This document shows, in pieces, positions 56,409-64,000 of a stretch of 64,000 nucleotides of DNA. This DNA is from Flavobacteriales bacterium. GTDB taxonomy: Bacteria > Bacteroidota > Bacteroidia > Flavobacteriales_F > PHOS-HE28. Where the stretch lies: contig JADKFY010000019.1 of NCBI GenBank assembly GCA_016717305.1, forward strand, positions 34,547 to 98,546, given 5' to 3'. How positions within the stretch are numbered: position 1 is the stretch's first letter; the number at the start of each line of letters is the position of its first letter. A program made the position numbers and the translations under genes. Under the pieces are notes generated by a model. It was not told the DNA's origin, ran no database searches, and saw only the letters and a list, made by a program, of their open reading frames with translations.

Positions 56409-57344
56409 ATGAAGCATCCCACGACCCTTTTGGCAGCACTCCTGGTGGTCGGCGCACAGGCGCAGAGCACCTACACCTTCGAACAGAGCACAGTGACCTA
56501 TGTCCCGCTTTCCAACGCGGTCTCCTGCACCTTCGATGCCGACCGCTTCGATACCATTACCGAGCTGGACGGGCAGACCTTCCAGCTCTTCGGGCAGTCC
56601 TTCGCCTTGGGCTCACCCTACAGCATGGTCATCGGCGACTGGGGCTTCCTGCGCTTCGATCGCACCACATCCGCCGTCATCATCGATGGGCTCTTCACCG
56701 AACTGGAAGCGGTGGATGCCAGCAGCACGGTGAGCTATGCGCTCACGGGATCGCCGGGCAGCTACGTGCTCACCGCTCAATGGACCAACTGGCACATGGC
56801 CCAAGGGCCGGCCGGCAATTTCGCCAGTTGGCGCATCACCATCGAGCAGGCCACCGGCGTCGCCACGGTGCATACAGGCCCCAATTCCGGTGGTGGTTTG
56901 ATCTTCAACGACCAGACCGGCCCCAATTGCGGCATCTTCCACGCCAACAGCAGCTTCACCCAATGCCTTGCACGCGTGTGGGTGGAGGGCGATCCCTACG
57001 ATCCCACCGTGGATGTGGTGGCCAACTTCGACTTCGATGCCCTGCACGGCTTTCCGCCCGAAGGCACGCTCTACCGCTTCGTACCCACAGCGCCGGTGGG
57101 CATCGCTCCGGTCGCATCACCTGCCGCCTTCACCGCCTACCTCGCTGCGGATGGCCTGCACGTGGACCTGCCGAACGGCGCGCCCACCCAGGACCTGCAC
57201 TTGGTGGATGCCGCAGGGCGTGAAGTGTTGCGCACGCGCGTGAACGCACCCGGCGTCGTGCTTAAGACCGCAGGCCTCGCGCCTGGCATCCACCTGCTGC
57301 GGGCCATGGACGGAACGGCCCCGGTGAAGGTGATGCTGCCCTAG
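56409..57344 (+). CDS. Secreted protein with T9SS-like C-terminal domain
   Basis: A 311-aa exported protein with a short signal peptide (TTLLAALLVVGAQAQ). The body is a beta-sandwich-like region in which Phe-Asp-Arg, aromatic and Gly residues alternate (MVIGDWGFLRFDRTTSAVII, WTNWHMAQGPAGNFASWRIT). This resembles the PKD-free adhesin-like parts of Bacteroidota surface proteins. The last 80 residues have the outline of a T9SS type A domain (LHVDLPNGAPTQDLHLVDAA, GIHLLRAMDG). No catalytic residues are visible. The gene is GC-richer than its neighbours. Confidence 0.7.
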   Translation: MKHPTTLLAALLVVGAQAQSTYTFEQSTVTYVPLSNAVSCTFDADRFDTITELDGQTFQLFGQSFALGSPYSMVIGDWGFLRFDRTTSAVIIDGLFTELEAVDASSTVSYALTGSPGSYVLTAQWTNWHMAQGPAGNFASWRITIEQATGVATVHTGPNSGGGLIFNDQTGPNCGIFHANSSFTQCLARVWVEGDPYDPTVDVVANFDFDALHGFPPEGTLYRFVPTAPVGIAPVASPAAFTAYLAADGLHVDLPNGAPTQDLHLVDAAGREVLRTRVNAPGVVLKTAGLAPGIHLLRAMDGTAPVKVMLP

Positions 57345-57374
57345 AGGGCATCTCAACATTATCCTTCGGGCTGC
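57344..57374. repeat. Copy 2 of a 31-bp dispersed repeat, start of a gene-free stretch
   Basis: GAGGGCATCTCAACATTATC followed by CTTCGGGCTGC matches 52532-52562 and begins on the last base of the preceding stop codon. The following 57375-57747 contains no supported gene; its open frames lack recognisable content. Confidence 0.5.
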
Positions 57375-57747
57375 GCGAGGGTCTTTGGCCCCATACTTCG
57401 TTGCAGAAAGCCTCACGTAGCTCCGGCTATGCTCGGTTTCTGCGCCTCGTCTGGTCGCCAAACCCTCCTCGCTGCGCGCTGTTGCGCAAGCCTTGGCGGC
57501 AGCAGAAGCGTTGGGAGAACCGGGTGCACGAGCTGCGCGCGTTCAAACCGAACGAGCTACACTATGATCCAAAGGGGAGTGGGGGCCTGGAACGGAGCAC
57601 CCCGCAATTGAGTAGGCTGAATGACATTGAAGCCAGCACCGGTTCGATCCGCTCAATTTGGTTGCTGGTGCCGTGCAAATTGAGTTGGAGGCGTTGGGAT
57701 GGGGGCGACAGACTAGCTGACCTGGCCTAAGGGGTGTTAGTACTGCA

Positions 57748-58470
57748 CTACCATGAAATACCTTTCCTGTAAGCTCGTGTGCGCTCATATTCCAACACTG
57801 ACACACCTTGAATCGTGCATTTTCGAACACTCTCCTGTCGCCCCCAATACGCCTTATACGGAACGAATTCAGCAGATGAAATATAGAACTCATTATCGAT
57901 GACCGTTGGTTGCGCACTTGGAGCCTGCGAAGAATAGGTCAGGTAATTCCTGAACCGTAAGGGTGAGTCTTCCGGGGAGAACGTCCTTTTACTTGTCTTC
58001 GTAGTCTTGACCTTGGACCAATTGAAATCACAATCGAAGATCCCATCGGACATGATCTCAGAGCCCACTAGGTCCACGGAACTGTGCGGTGGAAGATGCG
58101 TCATCTGTTTGGGCCTTTCACGCACTGTGGTGGTCTGTGCAGACGACCTGCGACTACCGGTCGCCACCGTAACGACCGTTGCGCCCCAACCAGAAACCTG
58201 AAAGGACGCATTTGAAGACCCGAAGGCGGATGTGTTGGAGAAATAGAATGAAGTCGTTTTCTCGGAATCGGACCAGTAATCGTGCGAAACCCCATTATAG
58301 ATCAAGTGACTTTTCGTCCAATCGATGTAGATCGGCAGATCCGATGTGTTGGTGATCCGAAAGGACACCTTACCACCACTTCCCCAAAAATCATACGTGA
58401 CCCGGACGTCATCATTCTCATACCTGTGGTAGCCATCGACCGTGGTGCTGTTCTTGCCTTCGGTCTCCAT
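57748..58470 (-). CDS. Hypothetical beta-rich protein of a Bacteroidota family
   Basis: A protein of about 240 aa. The N-terminal part reads YHRYENDDVRVTYDFWGSGG, then VSFRITNTSDLPIYIDWTKS and LIYNGVSHDYW. This pattern of short strands (charged N-terminus, YxLW/FW, then a fold holding F-x-I-x-N) is found in uncharacterised Bacteroidota lipoproteins. A lipoprotein leader is expected but absent: a stop lies about 16 codons upstream of the start, and CPRGLP just before it may be a relic. Either the start is the ATG at 58470 or GTG at 58473, or the 5' end is damaged. The function is unknown. 58471-58867 shows nothing recognisable. Confidence 0.55.
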   Translation of the reverse strand: METEGKNSTTVDGYHRYENDDVRVTYDFWGSGGKVSFRITNTSDLPIYIDWTKSHLIYNGVSHDYWSDSEKTTSFYFSNTSAFGSSNASFQVSGWGATVVTVATGSRRSSAQTTTVRERPKQMTHLPPHSSVDLVGSEIMSDGIFDCDFNWSKVKTTKTSKRTFSPEDSPLRFRNYLTYSSQAPSAQPTVIDNEFYISSAEFVPYKAYWGRQESVRKCTIQGVSVLEYERTRAYRKGISW

Positions 58471-58867
58471 CACTGGTAGACCGCGGGGGCAACGAGTGCA
58501 TGCGTATTACACTACTAGGCGGGGACCGTTGCCGGCAGATCATTTGCTCGAACCATTGATGTTCAGTGCGTCCACTTCGCTGCAAGGCGACGAGTATTCC
58601 GATCGCGCTTTATCCCAAGCTCTTTGTGCATTGGCCATGACTTGTACTCGAGTATAAGGAGTTGATGCAGTTACTCCTGTTCCAATTCCTTTGAACCGCC
58701 GTAGGCTCTTCTGTATTCAGGGACGCTGCGGGGCTAAAGGTGACCCCTGCGAGGTTTAAGACCCGGCACGGGTATAGGCGCATTCCAGCTTGCAGCCCAA
58801 TGCCCTATGTAAGCACCGGTTTGAGCTGGTGCCGGATTTCTTCGGGTGTTACGAGACGTGGACTAAT

Positions 58868-59344
58868 CTATTTCTGCTTGATATATGTCTTGTTACCATT
58901 CTTGTTGATGTAATACTGTCCACCTCGTGGACCGGTCTGAATGACACGTCCAGTTGAATTTGGAGTAGAGTATGCTGGCGTAGTTGTTGACGATCGGTAA
59001 GAGGGCGCAGCGTAGCCGCTTGAATTCGAATGGCTCGCTCGCTCACGAGCAGTCTTCCGCGCGTGCTGCTCCTTTGTCAATAGTTGCATGTTGGAAGGAT
59101 CGTCACTCCCTCCTTCAGATAATGGCACAATATGATCCACCTCGTAACCGTGTGGAACCGAAGTATACCCTTCACTTCGCAGGAACGCGGCCTTATTTGC
59201 CTCACTGCGCTTTACCATCGGCTTTCCAGTCGTAGAATAATACTGCCCGTAGTAATACTCAGTACTTCCAGACTTATAAGTACTCTGCGCCTGTGCCACA
59301 AAGGCAATAGACGACAGCAGAAAGGCAAGAATAAGATTTCGCAT
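58868..59344 (-). CDS. Exported HNH-endonuclease-like protein with PBCV basic adaptor-like C-terminus
   Basis: A 158-aa protein. It has a signal peptide (LILAFLLSSIAFVAQAQ) and a compact HNH motif, EVDHIVPLSEGGSDDPSNMQ followed by LLTKEQHARKTARE (about residues 68-100), where D-H, N and H supply the beta-beta-alpha-metal site. A Ser/Thr-rich linker leads to a C-terminal GPRGGQYYINKNGNKTYI, which resembles the short PBCV-specific basic adaptor domain. An exported nuclease for nutrient or extracellular DNA, or a toxin-like effector, are both possible. No immunity gene is obvious. Confidence 0.8.
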   Translation of the reverse strand: MRNLILAFLLSSIAFVAQAQSTYKSGSTEYYYGQYYSTTGKPMVKRSEANKAAFLRSEGYTSVPHGYEVDHIVPLSEGGSDDPSNMQLLTKEQHARKTARERASHSNSSGYAAPSYRSSTTTPAYSTPNSTGRVIQTGPRGGQYYINKNGNKTYIKQK

Positions 59345-59551
59345 GTTGATGGAATTGAGTTACGAAAATAGCGTTGGTTCCGCCATATTCGTCACTTCAG
59401 CATCCATAAGGTCCATGCTCTGGCCGCTTCTTCTATCGCACCGTACCAAATGGCCATAACCCCTTATGCACTTCATCCCCCCGCAGGGTCTTCCAAATAC
59501 GGAGAGACTGCGGGGTGAAAGGTTTTAAACGACGAACTTGGCGCGGGTGCA

Positions 59552-59587
59552 AATAGAAAGCCCCGACTATGCCGGGGCTTTCTATTG
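59552..59587. terminator. Strong hairpin terminator
   Basis: AATAGAAAGCCCCG and CGGGGCTTTCTATT pair perfectly around ACTATGC. It overlaps the last codon of a small minus-strand frame and can stop transcription from either side. Confidence 0.7.
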
Positions 59588-59772
59588 TTCTTCGATCAAC
59601 ACCGTGATCAACGCCTGAAGACGATCGATATGACCTGCAGTATGATAGGCTCTAATCTCCGGATCGCGAATATTGCCACAATAAGGATTTTGATGGCATT
59701 CGCGACCATTGTATCGGACTCGAGAAATTGCCGGGTAAACTCAAGGAGCTCCCGTACTGTTTGAACATCCAT
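59582..59772 (-). CDS. Small ORF, possibly frameshifted, unrecognised
   Basis: ATG at 59772 opens a 54-codon frame (MDVQTVRELLEFTRQFLESD ... ending 59608). A second overlapping frame, without its own ATG, gives a more natural C-terminus: GRECHQNPYCGNIRDPEIRA and HTAGHIDRLQALITVLIEEQ, ending at 59582 directly at the terminator stem. A single-base shift near 59705 would join them into about 63 residues. Two Cys and two His in the second part could bind a metal. 59345-59551 and 59773-59979 hold nothing else supported. Confidence 0.35.
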
Positions 59773-59979
59773 GTTTGGATGGAATTAAGTTGAATACTCT
59801 CTCCTCTTCCTTGCTCACTTCAACCTGGCCGTCCCATCATCGGGTGGCCTGTTCCATGCACGATTCCTATCGCACTCAAATGGAACGAATAGGGCCTTTG
59901 GCTCCTACAAAGGACGAAGTTATCGATTCGCAGAATAAGAGGCTGAAGAAATTTTCAACAACTGGGCAGACGAGTGCAA

Positions 59980-62900
59980 CTATACCCGGGCCGAATAAAT
60001 ACTCACCCCTCTTTGCGCATACGCGGCAAACACATGCTCGAAGACCCTTGTACACTTCTGGTGGTACAGGTCCTTGGTATAGGCGCGTGGCAAGCCCGTA
60101 TCGAGCAGGTCCTCGATCGCGAGTTTCACTTTTGCGCGTGAGTCGTTGCGCTCCTTCCAGTCGAGGGTGAGTAGTTCCTTGAGCTTGTGCAACAGGTCGC
60201 GGGCGGCTTTCTTGACGGACTCCTGTTCGGTCTTGTTCAGGTCCGGGCCGGGGCGTGTGAGCAGGTCGAAGATGGTGAGCTCCTCTTCACTGAGGTTCTC
60301 GCGCACGTGGCGTTCTTCCTCGGCGCTCATGTCCTTCATCATGCGCAACAGTTCCTCGTAGAGCTGCTGGATGTTCCTGCTGCCGGTGTTGTACGAATCG
60401 ATCAGCTCCTCGAACTTCTCCAAGTAGTTGGCGCGGGTTGGGTTCAGTTGTACCAAGCGTTCCAGCCGGGCGCGGATGGCGGCTTTCAAGCGTTCCACAT
60501 CGGTTTGCTTGTGTGGTGCCTTTTTGAATTTCTCTGCAAGTGCTTCGAAGTCGATCTTTCGAAGGTCATCGGCGGGGTCTTGCCATCTTGGATAACAAAG
60601 CCTTCGGAGGCGATGGACTTGTCCAATAGTGCGTTGATGCCACTGAGCACCGCCGTAATGTCCGGGTTGGTCGGGTCCGTTTTGCTGCGGATCTCTTCTG
60701 CGATCGTGGCCAAGGCCGATACCTGATTGGCGAATTGCGCGGCGCGCTTGTCGGGCTTCATTGCCTTGTACAACGCATCCACCAATTTCTCGTGTGCAAG
60801 GAAGGTCTTGCGCGTAGTTGGCATAGTCCACGATGAGGCCGCTGTGCTTGCCGGGAAACACCCGATTGGCTCGCGCGATGGTCTGCATCAGCGTGTGGTT
60901 CCGCATCGGCTTGTCCAGATAGATGGTCGAGCAACTGGGCGCATCGAAACCGGTGAGCCACATGGCGCACACGAACACCAAACGGAACGGGTCCTTCGGG
61001 TCCTTGAACTTCTCGTCCATCTCCTCGTCCACCATCCGCTTGCGGTGGCGCGTGATGTCGAGGCCCTGCTTCTTCATCTCCTCCACCTCGTTCTGCGCAC
61101 CGCTCACGATCACGGCCATGTCCGTGGTGGTGAGGACCTCCAAGCGGGCCATCAATTCGTTCAGCGTTCCTTGATCACGATCCTCTCCGGTGAAGCGGCG
61201 TTGTTCGGCGATCTGCCGTTCGGTGCGTTCGCGGTCCTCTTGCCAATACCGTGCGACCTTCTCGTACATCTTCAGCGCAATGGCTTTGTCGATGCTCACC
61301 ACCATGGCCTTGCCTTGAAAACCGCGACCAAGAAAGTGGTGCACGATGTCCTTCGCCACGGTGTTCAAGCGATCGCCGCGTGTGATCAGGTGGTACTGTT
61401 TGCCGAGTTCGCGTTCCAGTTTCTTCTCGGCCGCATCATCCAGTTCTGCGGCTTCGATCAGGTCGTAGATCTGTTCGTTCAGGTCGGGGTTCTCCAGCTT
61501 CAGTTCGGGCGTGCGGTTCTCGTAGAACAGCGGCACGGTGGCCCCGTCCTCGGCGCTTTGCTGGTAGTCGTAGATGGAGACGTAATCCCCGAATACTTCT
61601 CGGGTGCGTTCCTCCCCGGCCAACAATGGTGTGCCGGTGAAGGCGAGGAACAGTGCGTTCGGCAGGGCCGTGCGCATGTTCATGGCCAATGTGTCGTACT
61701 GGCTGCGGTGCGCCTCATCGGTCAGCACGATGATGTCCTTGCGCTCATTCAGCACCTCAGCCGTTTGGAACTTGTGGATCAGGCGTGAACACATAGCGGT
61801 GGTTCGCCTGCAGCAGTTCGCGCAGGTGCGCGCCGCTGCTGGCGTGGCTGGCCTTGCTCTCCACTTCGCTCACGGCACCCACCGCCTTGAAGGTGCCCGC
61901 GATCTGGTCGTCCAATTCCTTGCGGTCGGTGACGATCACGAAGGTCCAGTTGCCGGGCAGCTTGCGCAGGATCTTCTGCGCGTAGAACACCATGCTGAAG
62001 CTCTTCCCGCTGCCTTGGGTATGCCAGAACACACCGCCCTGGCTGCTCCCACGTGCATGGGCCAGCATGCTTGCCTCTATGGCATTGTTCACCCCGAGGA
62101 ACTGGTGGTTCTGCGCCATGGCCTTGATGGTGCCGGCCTTGTGCTCGCTGAACAACACGAAGTTCTCCACCAGGTCCAACAAGCGACCCTTGTCGCACAC
62201 CCCGCGCAACATCACTTCCAAGCTCACGCGGCGCGGTTCATCCTCGCGTTCGATCCGTTTCCATTCCGTGAATCGTTCCCAATCGGCGGTGAGCGAACCC
62301 ACCTTGCTGTCGGTGCCGTTGCTCACCATCAGCAAGGCGTTGTACACGAAGAGCGGTGGCACGCCGTTCTGCGCATGCTTGTAACTGGTGATGTTGCCAT
62401 CGAAGCCCTGCCGTGCTGGCACGCCGGGCTTCTTCAGTTCGATCACGATCCACGGCAGGCCGTTCACGAAGCCCACCAGGTCAGGAATGCAGTTGTAGAG
62501 CACTCCGCTCACCTTGAACTGGTTCACGAGCAAGAAGTCGTTCTGCTCCGGGTCCTCCCAATCCACCAAGCGCAAGCGCTGCTGTTTCTGCCCACCGCGT
62601 TCGCGGTCGGCAATGCTAACCAGCAAGCCATCGCGCAGCAGGCCGAAGACCTCCTGGTTGGCCTGCACCAAGCTCTTGGTGCTGCGGTCGCGGACGAACT
62701 CATCCACTGCCATGGTAATGACCTCGGGTGGTTGCTGGGGGTTCAGCTTTTCCAGTGCGCTGCGTAGGCGCGGCACCAGCACCACCTCGTTCTGAGACAA
62801 GCGGCCCAGTGTACCCTCGGTTCCGAATTCCTCCTCCTTGGCGGTGAGCACTTCCCAGCCCAACTCGCCAAAGAGTTGCATCGCGGGCAACTCTACCAGT

Positions 62901-62983
62901 TCGTATTCGCTATCGATGGCAAAGTAGCTGGTATGCGGTAATGTGCTGATGTAGGGATGAATAATTCTTACTTTTCGGGACAT
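59980..62983 (-). pseudogene. hsdR: Type I restriction enzyme R subunit (HsdR), frame broken as read
   Basis: Two long frames reconstruct an HsdR of about 1000 aa. The N-terminal nuclease domain has IPDLVGFVNGLPWIVIELKK with the D ... E-x-K metal site. The translocase has Walker A HTQGSGKSFSM, DEAH box IVLTDEAHRSQYD, FTGTPL and the helicase end ARANRVFPGKHSGLIVDYAN. The C-terminal helical domain ends near 59980. Frames shift near 61790 (TLIHKFQTAEV continues the protein) and again, compensating, between about 60825 and 60575. No hsdM or hsdS gene lies within the window on either side. Whether this is error or decay cannot be decided from the sequence. Confidence 0.88.
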
Positions 62984-63422
62984 GGACGAGCGCCCGCTTT
63001 ATTCCATCGGGCATGGCACCCGACCCTTGGAACTATTCATCGCTTTACTGCGCGAATTCCAGGTCGTGTATCTCATCGATGTCGCACCAGACCCTTCTCC
63101 CGTTTCAGCCCGCAATACAACCGGCGGGCCTTGGAGCCAGGGTTTGAGCGAAAACTGGTGTGCGATACGTTTTCATGGGCGATACCTTAGGCGGGAGACC
63201 AACGGACCCCGGTGCTACACCGCTGAGGGTAAAGGCGGACTATGCGGTGATGCGGAAGAAGGACTTTTCCAGACCGGCATGGAACGACTTATCACAGCCC
63301 ACCGCAATAGTGTACCCGTGGCAATCATGTGCAGTGAGAGTAAACCCGGGGAGTGCCATCGTACAAGGCTTATCGGGCAAGCGTTGGCAGAAGTGAAGGT
63401 GCCAGTAATGCACATTGATTAG
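62982..63422 (+). pseudogene. DUF488-family protein, frame broken as read
   Basis: The first and last parts share one frame: MDERPLYSIGHGTRPLELFI with VVYLIDV, and later MERLITAHRNSVPVAIMCSE with KPGECHRTRLIGQAL. These are the hallmark N-terminus and Cys-His signature of DUF488. The middle continues in other frames: SRFSPQYNRRALEPGFERKL, then VRYVFMGDTLGGRPTDP and YAVMRKKDF. At least three shifts occur in 220 bp. DUF488 proteins have no firm biochemical role. The start codon overlaps that of the divergent hsdR by two bases. 63423-64000 shows no supported gene. Confidence 0.8.
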
Positions 63423-64000
63423 ACCGGCAAGCTGAAGACCCATGTGGCCGTGATCGATAGCAGGTTGAATAAATGACTTGCCGAAAAAGACCTGTTCGGC
63501 AAAACAGTGAACGCTACATCAGTGAAGCCCCTTCGCGGCTTGTAGCCCGCATGTGTGAGCAATACAGGTGCTCTTGCGTGACTGAAGGCTACGACCCAGT
63601 TACAATCGGAACCGGAACTGGTACGATACGCACCGCCACGGGGTATAAATGTCGACCGACTCTTCCGGAGATTCGATTGAAACGATAAAGAGTATCTGGT
63701 TTGTTTATTGGATTTGCCGAGATGTTCTCGCTCACGCCACCAACCAATAACCGGAGAGACGGCAGGAATTGGAACTTGCAAGGTCTACGGCTCGACCAAC
63801 CCATGTATCCGAGTGTAGGGATCCGTATCTGGCCGGTCGTTACCTAAGAGCCATTGAGGAGGAGGTCTGGTACCCGGATGGCCCTCATCGACTTCACGCT
63901 CTTTCTTATTGATACTTCAAACTGCTCGCGCGTCTCAAAGAGAAGAGTTTAGGTCAAACCGTAGTCCATGTGAAGCGTAACGATATCTGTCCTTCCATCC

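Noticed and set aside
60727..62767. Long plus-strand ORFs opposite hsdR
   Set aside because: Antisense shadows with no recognisable motif; the minus strand carries nuclease and helicase motifs.
63423..64000. Genes at the right edge
   Set aside because: Several short frames exist on both strands, but none shows a recognisable motif or a plausible start; the segment may be decayed.

Overview
The window looks like a chromosomal segment of a Bacteroidota, most likely a Flavobacteriales-type environmental bacterium. The support is: perfect Bacteroidota -7 promoter boxes (TAnnTTTG) in front of the SRP RNA and the PadR gene, several secreted proteins ending in type IX secretion (T9SS) sorting domains, families typical of the phylum (DUF6056, DUF4173, propeller histidine kinase, VGIGT-P repeat adhesins), and moderate GC content. 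No rRNA, tRNA, CRISPR array or complete insertion sequence was seen.

Layout. 0-6.6 kb: an SDR/bestrophin/MFS gene string, the SRP RNA, a small lipoprotein, a methyltransferase, a family 2 glycosyltransferase and a DUF6056 membrane protein. 6.6-11.2 kb: two L,D-transpeptidases, a repeat-containing T9SS protein and a MORN-like protein. 11.2-21.6 kb: a leftward cell-envelope cluster whose order of transcription is a LysM/MltD-like protein without the catalytic glutamate, two SGNH esterases, an MBOAT O-acyltransferase, an NAD-dependent epimerase, a family 4 glycosyltransferase and a polytopic membrane protein. It reads as an envelope glycan O-acetylation module. 21.7-33.2 kb: a DsbA-like protein, an arginase-family hydrolase, a PadR-PspC operon, a GT39-like membrane protein, EttA, a T9SS protein and a DUF4173 protein; the last three are riddled with frameshifts.

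33.4-50.4 kb is the most distinctive region. A propeller-type hybrid-membrane histidine kinase and LuxR-type response regulator sit between two paralogous two-gene operons. Each operon encodes a 163-aa T9SS protein and a large collagen-like surface protein. A third operon encodes a VGIGT-repeat protein, a BNR-repeat protein and a dockerin-like protein. Copies of one palindrome (consensus ATCATAGGATCCTATGAT) lie before the third operon, before operon A and before the response regulator gene, which suggests a dedicated surface-adhesin regulon.

50.5-64 kb is accessory: a 1.1-kb array of hairpin-bearing repeats, a Lys/Ala-rich 51-aa protein, an FnIII protein, a 38-unit 21-bp minisatellite beside an orphan response regulator, hypothetical and secreted proteins, an exported HNH/PBCV-adaptor protein, a frameshifted orphan type I restriction HsdR and a frameshifted DUF488 gene.

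Many genes are split by single-base shifts in homopolymers, clustered at 11.5-18.1, 28.6-33.2, 43.5-43.8 and 60.6-63.4 kb, next to long intact genes. Uncorrected sequencing errors are at least as likely as real decay, so the entries typed pseudogene mean only that the frame is broken as read.
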